Positions 50,013-58,735 are shown, numbered from the stretch's first letter. The stretch: DNA of 64,000 nt from Azospirillum sp. (GCA_016124535.1 WGNK01000020.1:124001-188000); one strand, 5' to 3'. Translations and numbers: made by a program. The notes: generated from the sequence alone by a model not told the origin.

Positions 50013-50509
50013 GCCGCCACCTCGGCCGCCGGCGCGGACTCTTGCGCAAGGCGCGTTGCCTGGTGAGCCTTGAGGGCGGCCACCGCCTCGGCCTCGGTCG
50101 GAACGGTGGCGAACGCCTCGTCATCGCCGCGCTCGTCGTGGAGCGAGATGCCGTCCGGTCCGACCACCGCCCAATACCGCCCGGCGCCGGTTTCGGGGCC
50201 GTTGGCGGCGGCCATCGCCGCGACCAGGCCGGGCCGGCGCCCCAGAAGCGCCAGGTCGAGACACCGCCGGAGCTGGTCGGCCAGTTCGCCCTCGGCCAGC
50301 TCGAAGGCGTTGCCGAGACGACCGACCACGATTCTGACCGCGGCGTCGGGGTCAAGGTCGCGCACCGCCCGCCAGGCGTCGCCGACCTGTACCGGCAGGC
50401 CTTTGCCGCGTTCGTCCGGTTTCAGCGCCACCATCGCCAGGCCCTGGAGTTCCGCCATCAGCGTCTGCTGCCAGGCCGCCGTTGCGGCGGCGAGAATATT
50501 TGTCACCAT
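50009..50509 (-). CDS. Hypothetical 166-residue early protein
   Basis: ATG at 50509 with a GAGAGGG ribosome site. Helical N-terminus (ILAAATAAWQQTLMAELQG), then LPVQVGDAWRAVRDLDPDA and an acidic C-terminal region. Unknown family. Second gene after the PL-like promoter. Confidence 0.6.
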   Translation of the reverse strand: MVTNILAAATAAWQQTLMAELQGLAMVALKPDERGKGLPVQVGDAWRAVRDLDPDAAVRIVVGRLGNAFELAEGELADQLRRCLDLALLGRRPGLVAAMAAANGPETGAGRYWAVVGPDGISLHDERGDDEAFATVPTEAEAVAALKAHQATRLAQESAPAAEVAA

Positions 50510-50558
50510 CGATCCCTCTCCCGTAAAAGCCCCCGGCTGGGGCGGTGGAGCAAAAGGG

Positions 50559-50747
50559 TCAGGCGGCGGCGGCAGGCGTTGCCGCCAGGGCCGCGTCGAT
50601 CGCGGCGGCGAGCTCGCCGATGGTGGCGGGCGAAAGATCACGGGCGAGCGTGACGCCGAATTCGTCTTCGGCCGCGGTGACCTCGCGGCCGTCCAAGTCC
50701 ACCTGGTCGCCGATCAGCCGCGCCAGGCGCGAAAGGGTGGTTTCCAT
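50559..50747 (-). CDS. Small early protein, 62 residues
   Basis: Starts METTLSRLARLIGDQVDLDG and has an acyl-carrier-like helical look (acidic, small residues) without the Ser attachment motif. First gene downstream of the PL-like promoter, 190 nt from the predicted start of transcription. Unknown function. Confidence 0.5.
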   Translation of the reverse strand: METTLSRLARLIGDQVDLDGREVTAAEDEFGVTLARDLSPATIGELAAAIDAALAATPAAAA

Positions 50748-50942
50748 CCCATTCCCCCCCGCGTTCCATCCCCAAAAAACATCCGGCCCGCGCGGCCAGA
50801 GGGAGTCTTTGGGAGGAAACGCCCAAGAAGTGCGTTCATCCGCCGCCGTCCCAGACCCGAACCCCGGCGCAGTGGTTCACGTACAGTGATTACGTGTGGG
50901 GTGCCACGCACCGAAACTGGCCCCTGCGACAGCGAACGAGCC

Positions 50943-50995
50943 ATATTCCACATTTTGTGAATATTGGTCAACAACAAATTTCACGCTTTGTGGAA
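50943..50995 (-). promoter_or_regulatory. PL-like promoter with two operators
   Basis: On the minus strand: -35 TTGACC (50971-50966), 17-bp spacer, -10 GAATAT (50948-50943). Operators TTCCAC-N5-GTGAAT (50946-50962) and TTTCAC-N5-GTGGAA (50979-50995) flank the -35 box, 33 bp apart. The motif matches the operator at 55511-55527. It drives the leftward genes. The rest of 50748-51277 holds a CACGTA/TACGTG inverted repeat (50878-50896) and no gene. Confidence 0.7.
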
Positions 50996-51277
50996 TACGC
51001 AGAGACCTGTTGTCGCGGTCGAAACCATAGGCTCACATTGCCGCAGAAACACGATTTCCGGACAACCGCCATGCCGTGGCTCCCCCCGGTTGCCCCGTGA
51101 GGCTGGGGCTGTTGACAGCGAATCCGGCTTGGGGCACAGATTGCGAACAATATTCGTACAGTCAGACCAAACAATTTGTTAGCAGCCTATCGCCGAGAGT
51201 GCTAACAGGGAGCGCCGATTGGGGGGGAGGATGCCGCTCGAGGGCCTGGGGAAGCACCTTTCCCGTCGAACCAACCG

Positions 51278-54200
51278 ATGACCGGGTCTTGGCAGGTTTT
51301 AAGGCTGGCGGAAGAGCATCTCGGCTATTCCGGCGATCCTGGCTTAGTTGCCGCCGAACACTTCGACGATTTGCCGAGCCATCGCCATGCGCTCCGGCTT
51401 GCCCGGGACCATATGGGGGTGTGCGCCGCGTTCGGCCTGTGGACGGGTGCCGCCGGCGCATTGCGGGGAGCGCCGGCCCGACGATTCACGCCGCTGGTCT
51501 ATCTTGCGCAAGCGAGCGATGAACGGCTCCCGAAGGAGATCCATAAGCGGGTCTGGAGCCAGGGGCTCGTGCCGCACCTGCTGATCGCGGAGCCGGACTG
51601 CTTGTGGCTATGCCGTGGTTTTGAGTATCCCACCACGAATTGGGCGGGTTCGGTTCGCCAATTGCCGGCGGTCGCCGGCGGCAATTTCGCCGAATCAGTG
51701 CCGGAACTGACGGCGCGGCGGCTGCGAACCGCAATCGCCTGGCGGGATTTCTCCGCCAGGGAAAGCGACTTCGTCGATGCCCGATTGCTGAATGCGCTGG
51801 CCGAACTCGCCCACGATTTCACGAAGGAGCGGCCTGACCGTCCACGTCTTGAGCCGGCGGCGGCGAACGCGCTGATCGCGCGGCTGCTCTATTTCTACTT
51901 CCTGGTCGATCGCGGTTTCATCACCGAAAAGCGGTTGCAGATTTGGGGAGTGGCGGAGATCGGCCTCGACGCCCGGTCGGAATGGCCGGTCGAGGCAACC
52001 CATCGGCTGTTCTCCCAGCTCGACGGTGTTTTCAACGGCAGCATCTTCCCGATGCGCGACATACATCGGCCGGCGATCACCGCCCGCCACGTCAACGACC
52101 TGCGGCAGGTCTTGCGCTTCTATGGCGAACCCGGACACGGGGGGAGCCTGCAACTCGGATTATTCGAGTGTGACTTCACAAGCCTGCGGACCGAGACCCT
52201 GTCGGCAATCTACGAGATGTTCTTGCGCGCCGAGGAGAAGGATGGTGCTAAGAGCGTCGGCGCCTTTTACACGCCGCCATTCCTGGTCGACTACATCCTC
52301 GACCGCATCGAGGACGAAAAGCCTCTCGGATCGGCCTCGCGCCTGCTGGATCCCGCGGCGGGGTCCGGGGTGTTTCTGGTCGGCGGCTACCGGCGGATCG
52401 TCGAGGCGGCGCTGCCGCGGGGCCGCCAGCATATGGCTTTGGCGACGCTCAAGGCCCTGATGATGGGCTGCATCTTCGGGGTGGAGAAGAACGAGACCGC
52501 GTGCCATGTCGCCGCCTTCAGCCTCTACCTGACCATGCTCGACTATGTCGACCCGGTCGAAGCGGCCGAAATGGTCGAATGCCGCCACCCTTCGACCGAA
52601 CCGGAAGGGGCGAAGCTGTTTCCGCCCATGCTGGGCGAGCCGGGCCGCCCGCCGAACCTGACAGTTGGGGATTTCTTCGAGGTTCCTGCCGGCGAACGGT
52701 TCGATGCAATCGTCGGCAACCCGCCTTGGGTTCAGTTGCGCAACCTGGAAAGTGGTGCAGCAGACGATTACCTGGCGAAGGCACAGCCAACGCCGCCGAT
52801 CGGCGACAACCAGGCCGCGGAGCTGTTTGCCTGGCGGGCACTGAAGGAATTTCTGGCCGAAGATGGTCTCCTTGGTCTCCTGCTGCCGGCAAAATCGCTG
52901 GTCAACAAGGCCTCGGACGATTTCAATCAAAGCCTGCGTGCGTCGGCGCAACTCGTCGGCATTTCCGACCTGTCGCACCTCCGCTACAAACTGTTCCGGC
53001 AGCCGAAGACGGCGGAACAGCGGGCGCGCCATCCAGCGGCCGCGATCATTCTGCGCAACCGGGTGCCCGAGCCGGATCACCAGTTCTGGGTTTACCGGCC
53101 ATTGCGCACCGGGCAGCCAGTCGATCGGAAAGGTCTCCTCTGGCTCTTGATCCACGACTGGACGCAGATCACCTGGCATCTCCAAACCGATGTGACCGCG
53201 CGCAACTGGCCGCATTTGTTCACCTGTTCGCCGGTCGACGAGCGGGTGATCGACTACATCGATCGCGGCATTGCCGGCCACAAATTCCTTTCGATCGGCG
53301 ATCTTGAGAGCTTTGGGCTGAAACTCGCCAATAAGGTCTCAAATCACGTCGACCGGCAATATTGGCTCGGCACGGGCAAGGGAGAGGGCCAGGATTGGCG
53401 GCTCCCGGTCGCTGGGGAGAGGCTGGGGGGTACCCCGATGATGTTCGCGGAAATGATGCTGAAACCCCTTCCTGACTCCGAACTGCGCAAAGCCACCTCG
53501 GAAGCGCGGCCATTTCTCCAGGGCAAAATCGTAGTGATGCCACGGGATTGCACCGGCGCGCGCTTCATAACGATACCTGTCGTCTTCAGTTCGTCGCTGA
53601 TCGGCGCCTGTTTTCCGGAATATGCCGGCAAAGATATGCCGGTACAGCATTTAATTTTTCTTCAAGCACTGGCGGCGTATTTGGAATCCCGGTTGTTCAA
53701 GTATTTGGCAAGTCTGACTGGCCGCAACATGATGGGCGATCGCCGTCGGCTGGAAGTTGCGACGCTGAAGGACCTTCCATGGCCGTTCCAAGGCCCAGGC
53801 GACCCGAGACTGGCCAAATTCATCGGCATGACGCCGGATGATCGAGACCGGATGGTTTGTGATCTCCTGGGGATCGATGACCTGTTCCGGTCCGTCATCA
53901 GCGAGTTCGACGAGTTTCGCAGCCGGTTTCGCGATGGCCAAGCGCCGGAAGGGGCCACCGATACAGTGGGTGGGGAGGTGGAAGTTGCCCCCTATCGGAA
54001 GATGCTGGGCGCGCAAATCAATCAGGACGACGATCATCGGCTTATCTGGCGGCGGCTTGGCAACGACGACGCCGGGGCGATGATTATTCAGTACCAGGGC
54101 CTGGGAGTCTCACCCGAATCGCCGGACCAAGCACTGGAGAGGGCGTGGCAGCATTATCAGCGCCATACCGGCAGCGGCGTTGGTCAAAGCCGATACCTGT

Positions 54201-54340
54201 GGCATTCCCAGCAACGGATGGAGAGCGTGCTGATCAAGCCGCTCGCGCGGATGCACTGGACGCAAGAGCGCGCTTTCGCCGACGCCGATGCGGTCCTGGC
54301 AGCCGTGATGTCCGGGTTTGATTCGGAGCGGCCGGCGTGA
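51278..54340 (+). CDS. N6-adenine DNA methyltransferase, type IIG/BREX-like
   Basis: 1020 residues. SAM-binding motif LLDPAAGSGVFL about 355-366 and catalytic NPPW about 480-483 define an N6-adenine methyltransferase; FYTPPFLVDYI precedes motif I as in Eco57I/PglX-like enzymes. The N-terminal 330 residues (IHKRVWSQGLVPHLLIAE) and C-terminal 350 probably include target recognition. No nuclease motif is seen, and the following gene supplies one. It lies between the two phage operators, where lambda carries rexAB. Confidence 0.8.
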   Translation: MTGSWQVLRLAEEHLGYSGDPGLVAAEHFDDLPSHRHALRLARDHMGVCAAFGLWTGAAGALRGAPARRFTPLVYLAQASDERLPKEIHKRVWSQGLVPHLLIAEPDCLWLCRGFEYPTTNWAGSVRQLPAVAGGNFAESVPELTARRLRTAIAWRDFSARESDFVDARLLNALAELAHDFTKERPDRPRLEPAAANALIARLLYFYFLVDRGFITEKRLQIWGVAEIGLDARSEWPVEATHRLFSQLDGVFNGSIFPMRDIHRPAITARHVNDLRQVLRFYGEPGHGGSLQLGLFECDFTSLRTETLSAIYEMFLRAEEKDGAKSVGAFYTPPFLVDYILDRIEDEKPLGSASRLLDPAAGSGVFLVGGYRRIVEAALPRGRQHMALATLKALMMGCIFGVEKNETACHVAAFSLYLTMLDYVDPVEAAEMVECRHPSTEPEGAKLFPPMLGEPGRPPNLTVGDFFEVPAGERFDAIVGNPPWVQLRNLESGAADDYLAKAQPTPPIGDNQAAELFAWRALKEFLAEDGLLGLLLPAKSLVNKASDDFNQSLRASAQLVGISDLSHLRYKLFRQPKTAEQRARHPAAAIILRNRVPEPDHQFWVYRPLRTGQPVDRKGLLWLLIHDWTQITWHLQTDVTARNWPHLFTCSPVDERVIDYIDRGIAGHKFLSIGDLESFGLKLANKVSNHVDRQYWLGTGKGEGQDWRLPVAGERLGGTPMMFAEMMLKPLPDSELRKATSEARPFLQGKIVVMPRDCTGARFITIPVVFSSSLIGACFPEYAGKDMPVQHLIFLQALAAYLESRLFKYLASLTGRNMMGDRRRLEVATLKDLPWPFQGPGDPRLAKFIGMTPDDRDRMVCDLLGIDDLFRSVISEFDEFRSRFRDGQAPEGATDTVGGEVEVAPYRKMLGAQINQDDDHRLIWRRLGNDDAGAMIIQYQGLGVSPESPDQALERAWQHYQRHTGSGVGQSRYLWHSQQRMESVLIKPLARMHWTQERAFADADAVLAAVMSGFDSERPA

Positions 54341-55068
54341 GCCCGGTTTCCCTGGCAACTTGGCTGGTCGCGCGGGGACTTAACCCGCAGCAGGCGCGAT
54401 TGTGGTTGAAGTTCATCGTCTCGGCTTATCAATTGATGCTGGACGCCCATTCTCTTTTGCTGACCCCCGAGGAGTGGAACAGCTTCTTGACGGGCTGCCC
54501 CACTAGGCACCCGACGGAGCCGGATCTGACGTCCGGCATCGGGGACCGGATGGAGCGATTATGGGTGGACGCGCCGCTCGGATCCGAAAGGAATAAACTT
54601 CGCACATCGTACGAAAAGCCGACGCCGGGCGACCAGCATCATGGCAAACACAAGACAAAGGCGGATTTCTGCTTCCAACTCAAGTACGGTGCCGGCGCTT
54701 GCCTTACGATCGCGGTCGAGGCCAAACCGTTGCGAAGACCTGCAGATATCAGCAGAAAATACTTGGCAGACAGTGGCCTTGGTTGTTTCGTTTCACGCAA
54801 TCCACCTTACACGCGTGACCCGGTGGGATGGATGGTCGGGTATATTTTACAAAGTCAACTTGAGGTTACTTGGCAAGAAACACTCACCAGTTCTCTGGCA
54901 GATTGGCCCGGCGTCGGAACCAAACGTTTCGGACTGATCGATCGTCTGGATGGAAAATGTGCAGAAGTTCTTGCGTCAGATCACGACCGTACGGCTATCG
55001 CCATCGCGGATGACATCACCATCCTTCACTTGCTTTTAGACTTTCGTCCGCATTTGAGCGAAGCTTGA
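54337..55068 (+). CDS. PD-(D/E)XK nuclease-like partner of the methyltransferase
   Basis: 243 residues; the GTG overlaps the methyltransferase stop (GTGA), so both are made together. Asp near 109 in KTKADFCFQLKYG and Glu-x-Lys near 128-130 in IAVEAKPLRRP give the D...ExK arrangement of restriction-type nucleases. The part after 54650 is AT-richer than the surroundings. Probably the cleaving subunit of a two-gene restriction system; the order and motif spacing are the evidence. Confidence 0.65.
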   Translation: MSPVSLATWLVARGLNPQQARLWLKFIVSAYQLMLDAHSLLLTPEEWNSFLTGCPTRHPTEPDLTSGIGDRMERLWVDAPLGSERNKLRTSYEKPTPGDQHHGKHKTKADFCFQLKYGAGACLTIAVEAKPLRRPADISRKYLADSGLGCFVSRNPPYTRDPVGWMVGYILQSQLEVTWQETLTSSLADWPGVGTKRFGLIDRLDGKCAEVLASDHDRTAIAIADDITILHLLLDFRPHLSEA

Positions 55069-55155
55069 GCAACAAGCCAAGTCGTCGGCTGCTGGACCGG
55101 CCCGCGGGCCACTTGAGTCTGTAGTGAGCTTAAAGCATACTCCAGCTTCGCCCTG

Positions 55156-55452
55156 CTAACCGAGATTGACCGAAGGTATCTCGGCCTGTTCGATTTCGGC
55201 GATTTTCAGTGCCACACTCTGCGGCAGGCCGACGTTAACGTTGCGGTAGAGATAGTCCGTCGTGATCCCGAAGTGATTGCAGTATCGGACGATGATATCG
55301 GGTGCGGGAAACCGCTCGCCGATTTCCCAATTGCTCCACCGCGTCTGGTTGACCTTGAGAATGCGGCAAACGGCCCCTTGGGAATAGCCTAGGGCCTCCC
55401 GCGAGTGGCGTAGGCGGCGCCCGACCGCATGCTTCAGATCGGCCTCGTTCAT
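55156..55452 (-). CDS. Xre-family phage repressor
   Basis: 98 residues from the ATG at 55452. HTH: RRLRHSREALGYSQGAVCRILKVNQTRWSNWEIGERFPAPDIIVRYCNHFGITTDYLYRN, a classic lambda-repressor-like domain (residues ~10-70). No C-terminal peptidase domain, so it is not a RecA-cleavable CI. Divergent from the Cro-like gene with operators between. Likely the lysogeny regulator of prophage 2. Confidence 0.8.
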   Translation of the reverse strand: MNEADLKHAVGRRLRHSREALGYSQGAVCRILKVNQTRWSNWEIGERFPAPDIIVRYCNHFGITTDYLYRNVNVGLPQSVALKIAEIEQAEIPSVNLG

Positions 55453-55461
55453 AGGCCTAGT

Positions 55462-55530
55462 TTCCACGATCCCGCCCGCCGGGACCCATCTCCGATTTGC
55501 CTTGTCATATCTCCACGATTTGTGGAATAT
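55462..55530 (+). promoter_or_regulatory. PR-like promoter and operators
   Basis: -35 TTGTCA (55502-55507), 17-bp spacer, -10 GAATAT (55525-55530). Operator CTCCAC-N5-GTGGAA (55511-55527) covers the spacer and -10. A half site TTCCACGATC at 55462-55471 sits before the repressor start. Geometry is the same as at the PL-like promoter. Confidence 0.7.
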
Positions 55531-55536
55531 GCTGAC

Positions 55537-55953
55537 ATGACTGAGCCCATCCTGAACATTTCGACCGTCGAGCAATTGCAGGCGGTTATCGAGGCGGATC
55601 AAATCGCCGAAAGCTGCGGTGTTCGGCGAAAGACTCTGTCGATGTGGAAGCGGCGTGGCATCCCGCTCCGGCATGCACGGGTGCTCGAATCTCTTGTGCG
55701 GGGACGAAACATTGTCCTCCAGGATGCGCTTTTTGAGTCGCCGCCGCACCTCCCCCAGGTCGATAACCTTACGGCGGGCGAGATGGCGGCGGAGGGCGGC
55801 GGGGAGGGACATCCCGCCACCCTATCAGCGTATTCATTGGCGCGCAATGCGATGGGATCAAAACAAGAACATACGATGAAGCCCACGTCACCGCGGCCAC
55901 GCTCGCGGCGTCGGATTCGGCGGGTGCGGCCCATTGCCGCGGCGGGAGAGTGA
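55537..55953 (+). CDS. Cro-like HTH protein
   Basis: 138 residues. Residues about 12-55 form an HTH (LQAVIEADQIAESCGVRRKTLSMWKRRGIP). The predicted start of transcription from the PR-like promoter (7 nt after -10) is the A of this ATG, so the mRNA may be leaderless. The C-terminus is basic and Arg-rich. First gene of the rightward transcript. Confidence 0.65.
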   Translation: MTEPILNISTVEQLQAVIEADQIAESCGVRRKTLSMWKRRGIPLRHARVLESLVRGRNIVLQDALFESPPHLPQVDNLTAGEMAAEGGGEGHPATLSAYSLARNAMGSKQEHTMKPTSPRPRSRRRIRRVRPIAAAGE

Positions 55954-56035
55954 GGATGGCTCACGGCTTCGAATCGTCCTGTCGGCGCCCCGCGATCGGC
56001 GGACTCCGGGATCGCTCAGGGGGGCGGGGAAAGCC

Positions 56036-56476
56036 ATGGCCGATTTGAGCGTATTCACCACCGACTTTATGGCCACCCGGGTCGGGCAAGCACTGCAGCT
56101 GTTCGCCACCCACGTGACGCCCCAGGGGTTGGCGCAAGCGACCGGCATGGAGCGGCGTACGGTCGATGCCCATCGCGGGGCCGAGTCGGCGCCGTGTCTG
56201 GCCAAGCTGATGCGTTATGCCGTGGTTCTGCCGGCAGGGTTCTTGAGCCACGTGGTGGCGCCGGCAGGCTTCGCGGTGTGGCGCCTGGAGTCCGCCGGCG
56301 TGATCAGCCCGCCCGAGACCCTGGCCGAGATGGCAGCACGCCTGCACCTGCTGGCCTCGGCCTTGGCCGACGGCGTGCTCGACCACCGGGAACGTGCCCA
56401 GCTCGCCCCGCAAATGCGTCAGCTTGGCACGCTGCTCACCAGTTTCGCCGGCCAGCTCGAAGGGAGGCAGCCGTGA
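56036..56476 (+). CDS. Hypothetical regulator-like protein
   Basis: 146 residues. N-terminal part LQLFATHVTPQGLAQATGMERRTVDAHRGAES resembles an HTH, followed by a helical domain. Possibly a second regulator (CII-like position). It overlaps the next gene by GTGA. Confidence 0.55.
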   Translation: MADLSVFTTDFMATRVGQALQLFATHVTPQGLAQATGMERRTVDAHRGAESAPCLAKLMRYAVVLPAGFLSHVVAPAGFAVWRLESAGVISPPETLAEMAARLHLLASALADGVLDHRERAQLAPQMRQLGTLLTSFAGQLEGRQP

Positions 56477-56643
56477 CCGCCGCCCCGTCGTCCTTACCGG
56501 CTGAACTCGACCGGCTGGCGCATGGTCAAGCCGGGATCGACGACCGTCTCGCCGATCGGCTCAGCCAGCTTGCGAACATGGCCCGGGCGATCGAAGCCGA
56601 ACTCGCGGCCCGCCGCGCCGAAGCCGCTGGAGCGTCCCGGTGA
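56473..56643 (+). CDS. Small 56-residue helical protein
   Basis: GTG start overlapping the preceding stop. MTAAPSSLPAELDRLAHGQA followed by a single helix with heptads (LADRLSQLANMARAIEAELA). Unknown function. Confidence 0.5.
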   Translation: MTAAPSSLPAELDRLAHGQAGIDDRLADRLSQLANMARAIEAELAARRAEAAGASR

Positions 56644-56666
56644 CGGCGGCCACACCGACCGCGTCG

Positions 56667-56966
56667 TCAGCGGCCGATCAGCTTGAGCAAACCGGCAAGT
56701 GCGCCCAGGATCGCCAGCGTCTGCACGCCCATGGCGCCGAACATCCACTTCAGGGTGTCGGCCTTGGCGGCCTCGATCCGGGCTTCCAGGCGCAGCTCGG
56801 ACTCGCGGACGGCGCGGTTGACGTCGTCCTTGGTCGCGAGAGGGGAGAGGTCGACCGCGGCGGCGGCGCGCACGGCGCCGATCACCGCCTCGGCCTGGGG
56901 CTCGGTGAAGCCGGCACGGGTCAGTGTCTTGACCGTTTCGTGGGTGTCGAAGGCAACGGCTGGCAT
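56667..56966 (-). CDS. DUF1640-like coiled-coil membrane protein, copy 2
   Basis: 99 residues from the ATG at 56966 with GGAGG upstream. Starts MPAVAFDTHETVKTLTRAGF; coiled coil ESELRLEARIEAAKADTLKW, then a membrane helix. Paralogous to 49276-49590, in opposite orientation. The two copies bracket the immunity and restriction region. Confidence 0.75.
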   Translation of the reverse strand: MPAVAFDTHETVKTLTRAGFTEPQAEAVIGAVRAAAAVDLSPLATKDDVNRAVRESELRLEARIEAAKADTLKWMFGAMGVQTLAILGALAGLLKLIGR

Positions 56967-57035
56967 CAGGGACCTCCAGTGGCCACGATAGCGCGGGCGG
57001 CCTGCGGCGTCCACCTTCCGGCGTCAGGGTCGGAA

Positions 57036-57317
57036 TTGACCCCGTCGGCGAGCGGCTGGCAGGGCGACTGGCTGAAGCTGCAGCAGCAACTGGGGCGGCG
57101 CCGACGGGCTTGCGGCCTGAGTCAAGGGGCAGCGGGTGCCTTGATCGGCGTCTCGGCGGCCAAAATCAAACGCTTCGAGAGCCAGGGCCGCGATCTGCCG
57201 TCCTGCGATCTCTTTGCCTATGCCGCCTCGCTGGGCCTGCGTTTGGTCGCGGTCGAGTGTCGCCCGACCCTCGAACCCTCGGCCGGGACTGCCGAGGGGA
57301 TCGGGGCGACACCATGA
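57036..57317 (+). CDS. Xre-type HTH protein
   Basis: 93 residues if started at the TTG at 57036; no good ATG exists. HTH segment: GRRRRACGLSQGAAGALIGVSAAKIKRFESQGRDLP. Then YAASLGLRLVAVE, common in short Xre proteins. It runs into the replication gene (4-nt overlap). The start is uncertain. Confidence 0.55.
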   Translation: MTPSASGWQGDWLKLQQQLGRRRRACGLSQGAAGALIGVSAAKIKRFESQGRDLPSCDLFAYAASLGLRLVAVECRPTLEPSAGTAEGIGATP

Positions 57318-58720
57318 ATGCGGTCGCCGCGGGGACCGTCGTCGCTGGCGACGGCTTCGCCGGGATCCGCGCGCGCTGGCGCATGGCGTTTCTGCTTCAC
57401 CGCGAGCTCGGCGACCGCGAACAGCGGGTGGCCTCGTTGATGCTGGAAATGACCAGTCGGCAGTTGTGGCAGCAGCAGGGCCAAGTGCTGACCTGGGTGT
57501 CGGTTCCGGCACTGGCGGCGGCGCAGCGTCAATGCGACCGCACGGTCCAGCGCGCGCGGGCGGTGCTGGTGCGGTTGGGCGTGCTCAAACTGGCGCGCCA
57601 AGGCGGACACGGCCGCCGCGATGCCAGTGCTTTCGCCTTCGATCCCGCCTGGCTCGACCGTGCCGAGGATCGGCTGCGCAGCGAGGGCGCCTTCGCCGCT
57701 CTCGGCATGGCCCAGTGGCCGCCGGGCGAGGCCGCACAGCCCGACAGTCCTGTCACCCTGAACGCCTTTAAGGGTGACAGATGTGTCGCCCTGAACGCGG
57801 ATAGCGATGCCGTCCCGGCGGGCGCGCCCAAGGGTGACAGAACGGTGGCGCTCAACCAGTCTTGGGGTGACAGCGCTGCTGCTGCCCCCAAGCTCAAGGG
57901 TGACAGCGCGGCAGCCGGGGGGCTTAAGGGTGACACCTCTGTCACCCTGAGCGCCGCTGAGGCCGAGGCATCTGTCACCGTGAGGGCGGCCAAGGGTGAC
58001 AGCGTTCAGGGTGACACCGTTCAGGGTGGCAGAACTGTCGCCCTGAATGCCAAAATTGTGGAGAAGTCTGTGGAAGAATTGTTGGCAGAAACGCCGGTCG
58101 CGGACTTTAGGGTGACAAATCGCGTCGCTAAGGGTGACAAATCCGGGCAGTTTAGGGTGACAGATCTGTCACCAGAACCTTTAACTAAACCAGGATCTAA
58201 CCTTCGCGCACGCGCGCGAGGCAGTGGCGGGCACGCCGCACCGTCTTGCCAGCGCAGCCTGATGCTGCCGATAACCGGTGGCCTCGGCATTCCACCCGAT
58301 GGACTCGACCAGGCGCGCAATGCCTCCAAGGCCCGCTCCGACGCCAGACGCGATCAGCGGGCAGTTGAACTCCTGGACCGGGCGACAGCGATCCTGGAAG
58401 ACCGCGGCAAGGCAAATCTGGCGGTGAGCTGCATGGACGGCCCCACCAAGGCCGCGATCATCGCCGGCCGGCCAATCGCCGACGACGCTCTCGCCAAGGC
58501 ACTGCGCCACGGGCTGGCCAGTTTCGACACGTCCTATGCCCTCAACGCCGGTACCGGCCCGCCGGCGATCCCGATGGCCGACTTGGTCGCAGCCTTGCGG
58601 CAGGTGTTGCCCGAGCTGCTCGGGCCGCTGATCGCCGCGGTTGGAGCATTGCTGCCAGAGCCGTTCAAGCCCCTGGTTGCCGAAGCGCTGAAACGGCTGT
58701 CCATCGGCGCCGCGGCATAG
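57314..58720 (+). CDS. Replication initiator with origin iterons in its gene (lambda O-like)
   Basis: 468 residues. Residues about 15-120 are a winged-helix replication domain (RVASLMLEMTSRQLWQQQ, VPALAAAQRQCDRTVQRARAVL). Residues about 145-286 are a flexible KGDxxVALN-type linker encoded by iterons. The C-terminal 150 residues are helical and probably recruit a helicase loader or helicase. The gene lies between regulators and packaging genes, matching the O position. No primase or helicase motif is seen. Confidence 0.7.
   Translation: MNAVAAGTVVAGDGFAGIRARWRMAFLLHRELGDREQRVASLMLEMTSRQLWQQQGQVLTWVSVPALAAAQRQCDRTVQRARAVLVRLGVLKLARQGGHGRRDASAFAFDPAWLDRAEDRLRSEGAFAALGMAQWPPGEAAQPDSPVTLNAFKGDRCVALNADSDAVPAGAPKGDRTVALNQSWGDSAAAAPKLKGDSAAAGGLKGDTSVTLSAAEAEASVTVRAAKGDSVQGDTVQGGRTVALNAKIVEKSVEELLAETPVADFRVTNRVAKGDKSGQFRVTDLSPEPLTKPGSNLRARARGSGGHAAPSCQRSLMLPITGGLGIPPDGLDQARNASKARSDARRDQRAVELLDRATAILEDRGKANLAVSCMDGPTKAAIIAGRPIADDALAKALRHGLASFDTSYALNAGTGPPAIPMADLVAALRQVLPELLGPLIAAVGALLPEPFKPLVAEALKRLSIGAAA
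57751..58173 (+). other. Putative replication origin: GGGTGACA iterons
   Basis: About eleven direct copies of AGGGTGACA or close variants (for example 57771, 57831, 57864, 57897, 57927, 57993, 58008, 58023, 58109, 58131, 58154) and about five inverted copies (57751, 57784, 57940, 57973, 58036; a partial one at 58167) within 423 bp. They lie inside the initiator gene as in lambda ori. The stretch 58046-58090 is the least GC-rich and could be the melting site. Confidence 0.75.
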
Positions 58721-58735
58721 GTAGCCACCCGACTC

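Noticed and set aside
57751..58173. CRISPR array suggested by many short repeats
   Set aside because: Repeats are about 10 bp, lie in both orientations with irregular spacing, and are inside a coding gene; there are no cas genes. An origin iteron array fits better.
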